Part shown: positions 13,901 to 22,689 of the stretch, in pieces
Layout: every line of letters starts with the position of its first letter
Position numbering within the stretch: the stretch's first letter is position 1
Assembly: GCF_000764305.2 (NCBI RefSeq)
Contig: NW_025946787.1
Span: 188,611-252,610 of the forward strand
Length of the DNA: 64,000 bases
Source of the DNA: Hyalella azteca
Lineage: Eukaryota > Arthropoda > Malacostraca > Amphipoda > Hyalellidae
Reading direction: 5' to 3'
Translations under genes and position numbers: made by a program
Notes under the pieces: model-generated
Told to the model about the DNA's origin: nothing
What the model saw: the letters and a program-made list of their open reading frames with translations, nothing else
Database searches by the model: none

Positions 13901-16900
13901 GTCATTTCTCAAGGACACGGTTATGTCTGCATGAGTCGAGTGCGCGCGACCATGCCTTAGCCCACTGAGCCACGGAGACGGCAGTCACTTAGAGTCGCAG
14001 TGTTTGCTTAGTCTTGCGCGCGGCACTACCAGAATAAATCTTTGATTTTATGATCAACTTCTTGCGTGATTGAATGGTATAGACGTCGTTCGGTAACATT
14101 ACTATTGACAAAAGAACAGCAGTTAGTTGAAACAATTAACAAAATTGAGTTGCGCCCATTGATCGTATGCAGTGTAGATTCGTGGCATTCATGAGCGGCG
14201 GCTCCACACAACCTCCTCCTATGAGCGCACTGACCAATGGCCGTGCGGCGCTAGCCGCACAAATTTAAGTGCGTCGAAGCTCGAAACACTTATCACCTAC
14301 TGAAACGCTTAAGGGTCCGAAATTTTCTCTCTGTGCAGTTGATGCGTGCGTACCTAAAATTAAGCTTGGTGGAGCCAAAAAACTCAGTAATGAACAGTAT
14401 AGTTCTAGCTAAGCTGCAAACCAAGAAGGAAGCCTACCAGCGTTATTTACCGACTCGTAGCGATGCTGATTATAACCTATACGCAAGAGTTCGAAATCAA
14501 ACTAAAGAAAGCTGTTGCCAAAAATGCAAAAAAGAACCCGAAAGTCTTCTTTTTGTACGCTAGCTCGAAGTGCAAAATAAAGGACGGTATTTCTGATTTG
14601 AAAGTAGATCAACGAAAGATATCCTCTGATGTGAGCAAGGCTAACGTTCTTAATCAGTTTTTTAGTAGCGTATTCATTGAAGAGGACTTGAACAGTGTTC
14701 CAGCTACTGAGGAGCGCCCAGTCGGCTCTTAATCAATAAGTTTTGAAATACAAGAAGAGGTTCTCAAGCGCCTGATCACGCTAAATCCTAATAAGTCATG
14801 TGAACCGAACGGCTTCCAACCCAGATTACTCAAAAGAGTTAGCCACTGTCCTAGCTGGCCCTTTGACATCATTTTTCGAAAAACTTTGAACGAAGGGATC
14901 TTGCCGGCTGACTGGAAAGTTGCTCAAGTGACACCATTGTTCAAAAAATCCGACGAAAGCTGCCCGGGCAACTATCGCCCTGTCAGTTTGACAAGTGTCG
15001 TTTGCAAGGTAATGGAATCTGTCGTGAGGGATCGATTGATCGATCATTTGACTGTTGATATATCTCCCATCAGACTGTCAACATGGCTTTATTGCCAGTA
15101 AATCCTGCACCACTAACCTCTTGTCTGCTCTGAATGAATAGACCCGCCTGCTGAACGAAAGGCAGCCAGTAGATGCAGTGTACGTCGATTTTGCCAAGGC
15201 ATTTGACAGTGTCCCACATGAGCGGCTGTTGCGTAAATTGAAATCTCTGGGAATTGAGGGTAATGTACTCGAATGGATCAGAGATTTTCTAGTAGGGAGA
15301 CGACAACGTATCAGTATTAATGGGTCCGGATGAGACCAGTGCGTACCTAGCGCCTTGCAAAAAGTCCAGCAGCTATGAATCAATCGTCAATTATGGAAAG
15401 GTCGGATTTAAAAGGTCGGATCCCTTGTGGAATCAAGTCACGGAAACTACAGGAATCGTGAAGTAGGCCATGGGCCTACTTCTTCAATGCCGACACTTCT
15501 ATTCTATTCTATCACGTTGAGCATGAATTATTTTCGCTTCGAGTCATTTTTCTTTAATTGGAATTTATGGGAGCCTCTGAAGATGCGGCCCCACGTCAGA
15601 GCAGTTCAAGGAATTTGAATGAATTTTCTTTCCAGGTACAGAATTGGGTGTCTTGAAAAAAAAATTCGAGATTTCTCAATGGCTGAAGGGTTGCAGAACG
15701 GGGCCACCAAAGTGAAGACCACACCGGGGCGGAGAGCACCACTCCAGGGCAGAAAGCCCCACTCCAGGGCAGATAGCCCCACTCCAGGGCAGATAGCCCC
15801 ACTCCAGGGCAGATAGCCCCACTCCAGGGCAGATAGCCCCACTCCAGGGCAGATNNNNNNNNNNNNNNNNNNNNNNNNNNNNNNNNNNNNNNNNNNNNNN
15901 NNNNNNNNNNNNNNNNNNNNNNNNNNNNNNNNNNNNNNNNNNNNNNNNNNNNNNNNNNNNNNNNNNNNNNNNNNNNNNNNNNNNNNNACTAACCACTCAC
16001 CTGGGGACACTAACCACTACCTGGGGACACTAACCACTACCTGGGAACACTAACCACTACCTGGGGACACTAACCACACACCTGGGGACACTAACCACAA
16101 CCTGGGGACACTAACCACTACCTGGGGACACTAACCTCTACCTGGGGACACTAACCACTACCTTGGGACACTAACCACTCACCTGGGGACACTAGCCACT
16201 ACATGGGGACACTAACCACTACCTGGGGACACTAACCACAACCTGGGGACACTAACCACAACCTGGGGACACTAACCACTACCTGGGGACACTAACCACT
16301 CACCTGGGGACACTAGCCACTCACCTGGGGACACTAACCACAACCTGGGGACACTAACCACTACCTGGGGACACTAACCACTCACCTGGGGGCACTAACT
16401 AACCACTAACCCGGGGGTACTAACCACACATGGAGGCATCTTAAAATCTTTGTAATAAATTTTGCAGTTAGTAGATGCCGGGAGCATTTATAGGTGTTCA
16501 GGAGTTAAACTTCACTTTAGCTGGTTGTACCATTCGCCGGCTCAACGCCTCGGAGCTGGACAGCAAGGCATTTTCAAAGTTCGAGGAAGATAGTTCCAGA
16601 AAGATGACGTAGCAGAAGGCCGAAGCCGGCTTCTGTCACGGGAGCTCAGCACAAAGAACCTCTTGCCTCAACGGTTAGAACAGAACTCGCTGATAACTTT
16701 GGCCTATTGTCCAGCATTATTCTTGCAGCATCCTTGTGTGTCTCGCTTCGAGTCACCGACATGTGGAACAGCCTCCCTGAAGATATTGTTGACGCTCCGA
16801 GTATGAACGCGTTCAAGAACAGACTAGACATGCAGGAGCATATGTTAAGTCTTAAAGTGCCTCGTACCCTACGGAACAACTGATATCTAGAAGCGATTTT

Positions 16901-19900
16901 AAATCTACCGTCCGTTGAAAAGATTGGATCAAAAGGCCAGTCTAGTCAAGAAAAGTACGAGAATCGGCGACAGGCCTATCCAGTCCTATTCTTTAAGACC
17001 GAAGATACTATACTATACTATTTTCTCCAGGTGTTGCATTTGGCTTCGCGCAATGCGTTCCTTTCGGAGCCTACGCGGTGGTGATGTTCTACGGTGGTTA
17101 CCTCGTTGACAAAGGAGCTATGCCCTATGAAAACGTCTTCAAGTGAGATCAATATTATACTGTGGGAAGTTTTCTTTTTCGTAATTCGCAAATAAAGCTT
17201 GAACTAGTTGTAACTGATAGAAATTGGACCTCGTAATTATCATTGTCTGAACATGTTTAAAGATTGAAATTGATGTATTCTGGCTATGCATTTCTTAACA
17301 ACACTCGTGGAATGTCACAAAGTGGAATGTTATTGAACTCTGTTAATTCTTCGCATTAAATAATGACTCCAGAGTAATATTTATATAATTATCAATATTA
17401 TGAAACCGTATTTTTTTGACATTTGAGGAGCCCGAATTCGTCCAAAATCTCTACGATAATTATTTCATGTCTTACAGTTAACACGTCCTGTGCAGGGTGG
17501 CAGAGGCAATCATCTTTGGCACGATGATGGTTGGTCAGGCCGTCGCCTTCGCCCCCAACTACGCCAAAGGAAAAGTCGCCGCTGCCAGAATCTTCAAGCT
17601 GCTGGCACGCGTTCCTCTCATCGACTCGTCGCCGTCAGTTGGTCGCACGCTGGTGGGTTAGGGTCTTTGACTATGAAATTGTTGAGAATTTATGTAGGGT
17701 TGAATACTTTGCCAGACATTCTTTACTTTGAGATCTTTGAAGTTTACCAAAAGCTCGATTTTTAATCGTCTTTTTTGTTAGTAGTCATGAAAAAATAACT
17801 CATGAGTATTTTCATCACATACCTATATGTTCTAACTCATTTCAGGTATTGCCGGCTGATAATGACCATTATTAGTGTAATATTTGGCTTATCTCATTTT
17901 TATTTATTATTAAAACCTGTTCATTTCTGTCCTAGATCATTTTAGATTAAGCTCTACCTGAGGATCGGGTTACGTGACTAAGGTAGTGAGGGATAAGTAA
18001 GACGCATCTGTCCAGATAACATATCTTATTTACGGTGCGATTATACAAAAGTACAATACAGAGGTATAAGCTACGGCGTCGACCGTAAGATCGGAGAACC
18101 GACCGACACGTTACATCGCGAGGCGCTTATCAACTACTGCGGGGCCTTACTTAAGGCCGCTAGCCCTTATATAGCCTTCGGCTTCCGCCCACAACTAATT
18201 TCTTGACCAGAGACGAGTCATCCAGATGTTGACTCGTCATCATTCTCTATTAGGTCAAGTGAATATTACATCTCAATTACATACAATTATGATTATAGTG
18301 AGACGCCAGAGTGAAACCGGACATTTCTTGCAGAATGAGGAATTTGACGAAGTGCGTCTCCACGACGTGCACTTCCGGTACCCGAACCGCGAGGACGTGC
18401 AGATCCTGCAGGGCCTGAGCCTGGTCGTGTCCAAGGGCAAGACGTTGGCCCTCGTCGGGTCCTCAGGATGCGGCAAGTCCACCGTCATCAGTCTCATCGA
18501 GCGCTTCTACGATCCCGAGAAGGGAAAGCTGGTCGGTTGAATGGGATATTAGTCTTCTTATTTTTTATAGCATTCATACAATGACAAATACTAGGAAAAC
18601 TGGTGTGTGCTACGATGTTTCTGATTCTCCAGTCATTGATCCTACCATGATAAAAATGAAAGAAAACGCGAGTTACGCCCGACATTTGGCCACGTATTAG
18701 CTGTATTAGTCATTTAATGGTAAATTTTCTTCATTGATATCAGTCATGACGAATTTCGGTACTGATGGAGCTTTTTTATTTGGCGTTGTCTGTACATCAT
18801 TTCATTCGTGGCTATTAGTGCTTCGAAATATTTTCACCGATCACGTTTTTCTGATCGGATGTAGTATAATGGCGAAGCACATCCGGATTTTGATTTGGAA
18901 TTTCTAGCTGAAGCTTGACCTGATAACCTCATATAGCGTTCTATAGTCAAGTGAGTTTTCTAAAATTTCTTTTCATTCCATAGACGATCAACAACGAAGA
19001 CTTGAAGGGACTGAATGTTGGCAGCGTGAGGCGCGGTGTCGGGCTCGTGTCGCAGGTATAGCCGCTAGAACTGACTTCTTGAAATAGTTCAATTATGTTT
19101 TATCTACGTCTTATATTTACGAAGACTGCAGTGAGTTGGGGCAGGGTGGCCCAGTGGTTACAGTTCAGAGTACCAAGATTGGCGCAGAGAGTTGCGGGTT
19201 CGATCCCAGCTCTGTGCGACAGTTTCTGGTCAGAATCGGCTAGGAGGCCGGGCGGTTAAGCACAGCAGAATTGTAGCAATGAGTTGCGCGTTCGAGACCG
19301 CAATATGCTGTGAATGTTCTGCGATGTTAAGAATCGGCAACAGGCCTACGGCCTAATAAACGCTGAAACCGCTATTATTTATATATTCTTACTTTTTACT
19401 TTATTACGACCAAAGTTTAGAAAACGAACATTATTGCAAAATTTTCTGTGCTAATCGAATCGGATAAAAAATCACAATTTGAAGCGCATTTTCTCATTTA
19501 TGGAAAAAATGCACTATTGTGCTCGCCATGTCCGTCTGTTCGTCCGTCCGTCTGTCTGTCCGTCCGTGACTTCACGTTTTCGTTGACGAGAAAATGCGCT
19601 CTCTGTCGCTCCCTGCAGTGAGTACTGAGTTACATTTTTTATAATTGAATATGAGTTGAGAACTGCATCGAAGGGTCATAGTTTCGTGGTATAATTGTTA
19701 CAACTTTGGTGGTAATAGATCCTTAGATTGAAGTTTGACAATCTAATCTCTTAATTCATTAGGTTTGATTATATAGCATTTAATGTAAAATTAAATATAA
19801 TTGTGGCGGCTGATTATCGCTACTTGACAGATGCTACGGAATTGGAAGTCGTTTCAAAAGCGAGCGGGAATGGCGAAATACACAAAAATAATCTCGTGTT

Positions 19901-21397
19901 AATAACTTTATAAATGATGTGACGTTCTCAGGAGCCGTTGCTGTTCGACCTGAGCATCAGAGAGAACATCGCGTACGGGGACAACAGCCGCGAAGTTCCC
20001 TTTGATGAGATCGTCGCCGCCGCCAAGCAAGCCAACATCAGCAGCTTCATCGAGTCTCTTCCTGAGGTGCGATATATACGAAGCAACACGCCTTAACGAC
20101 CAATCACAAACGACATTCAAAACAAAAAACGATCGCTCAAGTCAAACGAGTTCAACTGGTAGGATCCGGTTCTTGGACCTGCACAAAAATACGTTGAATA
20201 TTAATATTTCAACGCTCCCAAACACTTGCTTTGATTATTTTCCTAATTCAAGTGCTTGAAAAGAGTATAAAAACACTGAAACTTCATTATTTGGCCCCCT
20301 GGGCTCTCGTGAATTTGCTTCCCGCATTATTCAGTCTTCCAGTGAATGAGTTAGCAAAACTACTATAATTAAGCCACCCACGTGCAGAAATACAACACTC
20401 GCGTGGGGTCCAAAGGCACGCAGCTGAGCGGCGGCCAGAAGCAGAGGATCGCCATCGCCCGCGCCCTCGTCAGGAACCCAAGCGTCCTCATGCTCGACGA
20501 GGCCACGTCCGCGCTCGACACCGAGAGCGAGGCTGTCAGTTGCTTTTTATAAAGATATTTATTCTTATTTTTGATCATTTTTTATGAAGTGTTACATTTG
20601 GATGAGGAAAAGCGTTTCACATTTCTTATGAAGCGTTACATCGGGTTGGAAATGTTTCACGTTTTTTATGCAGCATTCCATGGGACTGGAATGCTCCGTT
20701 CCGTTCTCTTGTGTTTTATACACTGATCTCTACTGTATTAATTTTGGTAGAATGCATCTAGATAAAATAGGGAGTGTGAATGCATCTAGTCTTTAATAAA
20801 TGCATCTTCATTTATTAAAGAATAACTAGTGGTTGGTATTGGACTTACAATTTCCATATTTTTCATAACATACCTTGCATAGCATGATGCAATTTGAAAG
20901 TTTATAACTAACAATTCCCACCATCATCTGACACGTATGTCTAAGAGCTGAAATATGCCAGTTCATTTATTTATCTTCAGACAAAACGTGGAAATTCTTC
21001 AGACAAATCTAAACTAGTTATTCATCGTAAAAAATGAAATATAAACTTATTGCACTATGATACAAGCTGAAATTAGTTAATATAGACAGGTGATCGATTG
21101 GTGTGTAGGTTAGTTTTCTTTCCGGTTTCAATTAAGAAACGTCTTTCCAACGTTGATTTTTTTATAGCATTTGTAAAATTAATTGTAAAACCATTTTCTG
21201 GGCAGGTGGTGCAGGAAGCTTTAGACAAAGCTCAGGCTGGAAGAACGAGCATCGTGATCGCCCACCGCCTCTCTACCATCCAGGGCGCCGACACCATCGC
21301 CGTCATCAGCAGCGGCAAGCTCGTCGAGAGCGGCACGCACGACCAGCTCATGGCGCGCAATGGGCACTATGCTCAGCTATACCAGTCTAACCGGTGA
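61..21397 (+). CDS. ABCB1: ABCB full transporter A (P-glycoprotein/MDR type), 5'-partial, 21 exons in window
   Basis: ATP-binding cassette subfamily B full transporter, an ATP-driven plasma-membrane effluxer of hydrophobic compounds. Exons, set by AG/GT borders and a continuous frame: 61-185, 1358-1547, 1739-1916, 2070-2242, 2702-2905, 5573-5743, 6250-6433, 6761-6893, 7169-7265, 8284-8433, 8965-9069, 9249-9410, 9966-10169, 10316-10445, 17031-17142, 17496-17652, 18334-18531, 18984-19055, 19932-20066, 20388-20534, 21206-21397 (TGA 21395-21397). They total 3219 nt, or 1072 residues: end of TMD1, NBD1, linker, TMD2, NBD2. The N-terminus and TM1-4 lie left of the window. Both NBDs keep Walker A (GSSGCGKST), Q-loop, signature, Walker B (LDEATSALD) and H-loop His. 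No frame break is seen. It is the inverted paralog of 45571-62855. The family call is certain; substrate and exact orthology (ABCB1 or a lineage-specific MDR) are not. Confidence 0.93.
419..1246. mobile_element. 828-bp insertion in ABCB-A intron with 14-bp target duplication
   Basis: The 14-bp sequence aaatttgttgggta (405-418) recurs as aaatttgttaggta at 1233-1246. The homologous ABCB-B intron has one copy only (58187-58200, minus strand) and nothing between, so the insertion came after the duplication. A duplication of this length suits LINE-type retroposition. The insert is non-coding, and part of it (about 730-930) is related in inverted orientation to 22880-23070. Confidence 0.75.
2070..6433 (+). 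CDS. ABCB-A: nucleotide-binding domain 1 (four exons)
   Basis: Exons 2070-2242 (A-loop Tyr in FEYPSR; Walker [10 protein letters not shown]), 2702-2905 (Q-loop in [20 protein letters not shown]), 5573-5743 (signature [16 protein letters not shown]; Walker B and D-loop [12 protein letters not shown]) and 6250-6433 (H-loop [14 protein letters not shown]). The signature is MSGGQ rather than LSGGQ, a conservative change. The 2667-bp intron 2906-5572 holds two insertions missing from ABCB-B. The final donor, after 6433 (aaaaa|gttcga), is weak. It is the only one giving the phase of exon 6761, and ABCB-B uses the homologous site. Confidence 0.92.
2936..3648. mobile_element. 713-bp insertion in ABCB-A intron, family unknown
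   Basis: Aligned to the ABCB-B intron by eye, ABCB-A carries extra sequence between gacttagcat and gcatgttttacgaattt. The 5-bp word agcat flanks it (2931-2935 and 3644-3648). There is no ORF, and no clear terminal repeat was seen. Confidence 0.55.
4128..5333 (+). mobile_element. Non-autonomous hAT element (MITE), copy 1
   Basis: Ends are CAGTGGTTCCCAAA and TTTGGGAACCACTG, typical hAT termini. They are flanked by the perfect 8-bp target duplication atttagaa (4120-4127 and 5334-5341). There is no transposase ORF. The 1206-bp interior has repeated themes of the type tcgtttgcgagttac and ttagctcg. ABCB-B keeps the empty site, a single atttagaa on its minus strand at 55914-55921, so this insertion postdates the gene duplication. 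A second copy lies at 42663-44260 in the opposite orientation. Confidence 0.9.
6761..7265 (+). CDS. ABCB-A: linker between NBD1 and TMD2 (two exons)
   Basis: Exons 6761-6893 and 7169-7265 encode the linker: an acidic stretch ([11 protein letters not shown] ... [10 protein letters not shown]) followed by a Ser/Arg-rich stretch ([12 protein letters not shown]). In other P-glycoproteins such linkers are phosphorylated; the RRS and RSRGS sites here would suit basophilic kinases, but that is inference. Junctions keep phase (1 nt + 2 nt, then 2 nt + 1 nt). The linker is among the most divergent parts between the two paralogs. Confidence 0.82.
7476..7985. mobile_element. About 510-bp repeat insertion in ABCB-A linker intron
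   Basis: Sequence absent from the homologous ABCB-B intron, where the flanks tttctatttgttttt and ttagtatcaaaaatc are adjacent. It starts with a gtctgtttgtctgtctg run followed by a repeated theme (gaaattttgcacacttgtg), then three near-copies of ataaataattttgaccaaaa and an AT-rich tail. A related gtctgtctgtctgtctg sequence occurs at about 26712-26740. Edges are approximate. Confidence 0.5.
8284..17652 (+). CDS. ABCB-A: transmembrane domain 2 (seven exons)
   Basis: Exons 8284-8433, 8965-9069, 9249-9410, 9966-10169, 10316-10445, 17031-17142 and 17496-17652 encode TM7-TM12. Family hallmarks are [15 protein letters not shown] before TM7, [57 protein letters not shown] and [18 protein letters not shown]. 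Exon lengths equal those in ABCB-B. The intron 10446-17030 is 6.6 kb because retrotransposon and minisatellite sequence was inserted almost up to the acceptor of exon 17031. Confidence 0.92.
11217..11942 (+). pseudogene. LINE ORF1-like protein: Cys-rich zinc finger plus coiled coil
   Basis: A 241-codon open frame. Residues about 60-120 hold a PHD-like cysteine cluster (CQFCKLV ... [15 protein letters not shown] ... WYCQDCQQP). About residues 145-195 form a Glu/Lys-rich coiled coil with heptads ([19 protein letters not shown]). The end ([10 protein letters not shown]) resembles the conserved tail motif of CR1/Jockey ORF1 proteins, which bind RNA. The true start within the frame is uncertain. 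It belongs to the broken LINE, not to a host gene. Confidence 0.65.
12394..13010 (+). pseudogene. LINE ORF2: AP endonuclease remnant
   Basis: In shifting frames, about 12440-12550 reads [17 protein letters not shown] and about 12786-12989 reads [15 protein letters not shown] ... ETPNILD. These are conserved pieces of the apurinic-like endonuclease that nicks target DNA for LINEs (the GDFN and NILD motifs). Stops and frameshifts separate the pieces, and the domain is cut at 12989 by a nested element. The frame resumes at 13674 with [20 protein letters not shown], the normal continuation. Confidence 0.7.
12990..13673. mobile_element. TIR element nested in the LINE endonuclease
   Basis: Splits the LINE frame exactly between NILD and FTSDES. 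The ends are inverted repeats of roughly 35 bp with mismatches: left CAGGGGCCGGATTATC, right (reverse complement) CAGGGCAGAGATTAAC, both continuing into a shared CTAAGT..ACGTA. There is no ORF. The flanks (ttctagac and ttgtttac) do not form a convincing target duplication, so the superfamily is left open. Confidence 0.6.
14333..15332 (+). pseudogene. LINE ORF2: reverse transcriptase remnant
   Basis: Pieces in different frames follow the CR1 order: a connector ([18 protein letters not shown] ... [11 protein letters not shown], 14463-14732), the RT start ([20 protein letters not shown] and [17 protein letters not shown], 14886-15060) and [20 protein letters not shown] with [17 protein letters not shown] (about 15180-15332). 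The catalytic YADD box and thumb are missing. Several stops and frameshifts are present, so it is non-functional. Confidence 0.8.
15740..15854. repeat. 20-bp minisatellite (actccagggcagatagcccc)
   Basis: About five to six near-perfect 20-bp units run directly into the assembly gap, so the true array is probably longer than shown. Confidence 0.9.
15855..15987. other. Assembly gap (133 N)
   Basis: Undetermined bases between two different 20-bp minisatellites. Real length and content are unknown. Confidence 1.
15988..16412. repeat. 20-21-bp minisatellite (ctaaccactacctggggaca)
   Basis: About 20 tandem units of 20 or 21 bp, with variants (cactcacc, cacaacc, cactagcc). They start at the gap edge and degrade near 16400. 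The unit differs from the one on the other side of the gap. Confidence 0.92.
16480..17022 (+). mobile_element. Second CR1-like LINE 3' fragment, ending 10 bp before an ABCB-A exon
   Basis: The reading [18 protein letters not shown] and [11 protein letters not shown] (about 16745-16830), then a stop, is the characteristic C-terminus of CR1-type ORF2. It is followed by a 3' UTR and the simple tail actatactatactattt (about 17006-17023). The exon begins at 17031, so the branch-point and pyrimidine-tract zone of this intron now lies in or next to retrotransposon sequence. Confidence 0.75.
17934..18325. mobile_element. About 390-bp insertion just upstream of ABCB-A NBD2
   Basis: In ABCB-B the intron runs from attaaaacctgttcatgt straight into cttgcag. 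In ABCB-A about 390 bp of moderately GC-rich sequence separates these flanks, and the insert ends about 8 bp before exon 18334. No ORF or terminal repeat was recognised, and edges are approximate. Confidence 0.55.
18334..21397 (+). CDS. ABCB-A: nucleotide-binding domain 2 and C-terminus (five exons)
   Basis: Exons 18334-18531 (FRYPNRE A-loop; Walker [10 protein letters not shown]), 18984-19055 (Q-loop start, GLVSQ), 19932-20066 ([17 protein letters not shown]), 20388-20534 ([16 protein letters not shown]; Walker [13 protein letters not shown]) and 21206-21397 ([19 protein letters not shown], stop). All catalytic motifs are present, so both ATP sites should be competent. The last residues before the stop ([14 protein letters not shown]) differ from the ABCB-B tail ([14 protein letters not shown]), and similarity between the two loci ends at the stop codon. 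Confidence 0.92.
19130..19390 (+). mobile_element. tRNA-derived SINE, apparently dimeric
   Basis: Contains a Pol III A box (tggcccagtgg, about 19148) and B box (ggttcgatccc, about 19198) with tRNA-like spacing. A second half follows with a degenerate B box (cgttcgagacc, about 19289). The ABCB-B intron lacks it. It does not fold as a full tRNA gene and sits inside an intron. Confidence 0.7.
19471..19640. mobile_element. Short repeat with (gtcc/gtct)n core and inverted ends
   Basis: gcgcattttctc (about 19482) pairs with gagaaaatgcgc (about 19589) around a cgtccgtccgtctgtctgtc core. The same element occurs, in the opposite orientation, nested in the second hAT copy (about 43898-44053). It is absent from the ABCB-B intron. 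Confidence 0.6.
20569..20705. repeat. About 41-bp tandem repeat, about 3 units (ABCB-A last intron)
   Basis: Units read roughly ttttttatgaagtgttaca followed by a ttggaaatgtttcac-type segment. The homologous ABCB-B intron has about five units at 46155-46345, so the copy number has changed since duplication. Confidence 0.65.
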
Positions 21398-21510
21398 CTC
21401 TTATCAAATTTAATCAATACCTAAAAACGTAAAAGCAAAGAGGCGTGCAATGGGCACTATGCTCAGCTATACCAGTCTAACCGGTGACTAGCATCAAATT
21501 TAATCAATAA
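21398..21510 (+). repeat. Tandem duplication of the ABCB-A stop-codon region
   Basis: The segment that encodes the last 14 codons, the stop and about 20 bp of 3' UTR (about 21355-21417) is repeated at about 21444-21510, with changes after the stop. The second copy is in the 3' UTR and is not translated. Confidence 0.85.
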
Positions 21511-21652
21511 CGTATGGAATGAATCAAATGAAGACATTTGATGTCGACAAGTATTTTTACGTTTTTATCCGGAAAGTAAAAATTTTCTTAGATTAAATCA
21601 GAATATTTATGAATTATTAAATAGCATAATAAAAATCTTAAATATACCTGTA

Positions 21653-21658
21653 AATAAA
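21653..21658 (+). terminator. Possible ABCB-A polyadenylation signal
   Basis: AATAAA 256 bp after the stop codon, in AT-rich sequence. It is the first canonical hexamer noticed downstream. Low certainty without transcripts. Confidence 0.4.
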
Positions 21659-22415
21659 ATGAAAGCATTCTATAAATAGTAGGCTTGTGATATATTTTCA
21701 AACAGTGCTGTGTTGTTACTTTGCAAAATCACATCGTCTGTAGCCAACACTGTTTTGTTACTGTGTCTCGTAAGAAAAGCATCATATTTGTTTACGCAAC
21801 TCTTGCTCCTTCTTTTCAATCTAGCCAAATATTTGTTCCGGTCGAAGAATTTTACAGATAGGAATATTCAGAAAAGAATACAACAATGAAGTGAGTTTAC
21901 TTTTTTCAAATCCCATATTGACGTATCATTGCTCCTACTATTAGAAAATATTCGATAAGGTATCATCTTAGGTATGTGCATCCTTAGGTAAGCGTGGCTT
22001 GTAATTGAGGAATTCGTTCGAGACGCGATTATGCTGCCACATTCATGTTACTACATACAAGTATTGTAGTTTTTTTCACCTGACGTTTTTTTTTTTCATC
22101 CACTCTTTCAAGTCGTGGATTTGGTTGCACATACATGGAAACCAGGCTGACCTGAGAGGTTACTGCGGACATACGGCCCTCTGTCGCGTCGCGTAACTGG
22201 TAAGGCATGGTGTATTTATAGCGTTGTTTGCGATTTTACAGCTCTGAGGCTGAATGTAGTTGCGCATATTTAGGCTGAGCGTTTCCTCCACGGCTAGTTT
22301 AAAACGCTCCAAAAATGGGAAGCATGTTAGTGGCAAACGGCTGCGCTCCCAAACCGAAGGCAGATGTCGCCTCTCATAAGTCTAGAGGGAACCGAAACAT
22401 ACGCAGAACATTGCT

Positions 22416-22500
22416 AATAGAATAGAATAGAAGTGTCGGCACTGAAGAAATAGGCCCATGGCCTGTGGAAATGGGCCTATATAACTACGTTTTCGTAATT
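22416..22500 (-). mobile_element. CR1-like LINE 3' tail fragment, antisense
   Basis: aatagaatagaatagaagtg and the following tcggc..gaagaa.taggcccatggcc are the reverse complement of the LINE end at 15459-15513. Only the last tens of bases are present, so it is a short 5'-truncated copy. Confidence 0.7.
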
Positions 22501-22689
22501 TCAAGCCGATCCGTTCAGTATTAATGGGCAAAAGGCTGGTTCGCTTGAGCGTAAAGTTAGGTTTTGCGTTTGAGTCTGCATGCGAGTTCGGGTAATATAG
22601 AATTCAGTATAGTGGGAAATATTTTTGTAGAATTGAATGACGCAGAGGTTGTCTGCCTCGATTAGGCTCGTTTTTTTTCAATCTACTTA

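Larger units (their letters stand above)
10830..15513 (+). mobile_element. CR1-like non-LTR retrotransposon (LINE), broken, sense to ABCB-A
   Basis: The insert begins where similarity to the ABCB-B intron stops (about 10830) and ends in the short tandem tail ttctattctattctat (to about 15513). It carries ORF1 (zinc finger and coiled coil), an AP-type endonuclease and a reverse transcriptase, in that order, in several frames with stops. The element is therefore dead. It is interrupted by a TIR element at 12990-13673 and by unrelated sequence at about 13935-14331. The RT is cut short after about 15332, just before the 3' tail. Confidence 0.8.

Noticed and set aside
11217..15332. Host gene with a PHD finger and reverse transcriptase domain
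   Set aside because: Order and motifs are those of a CR1-like LINE, with frameshifts, stops, nested elements and absence from the paralogous intron.
15988..16412. CRISPR-like regular repeats
   Set aside because: Units are contiguous with no unique spacers, and the locus is an intron of a eukaryotic gene; it is a minisatellite.
19138..19230. Functional tRNA gene
   Set aside because: A and B boxes are present, but a clean cloverleaf was not found and a second tRNA-like half follows; it fits a SINE.
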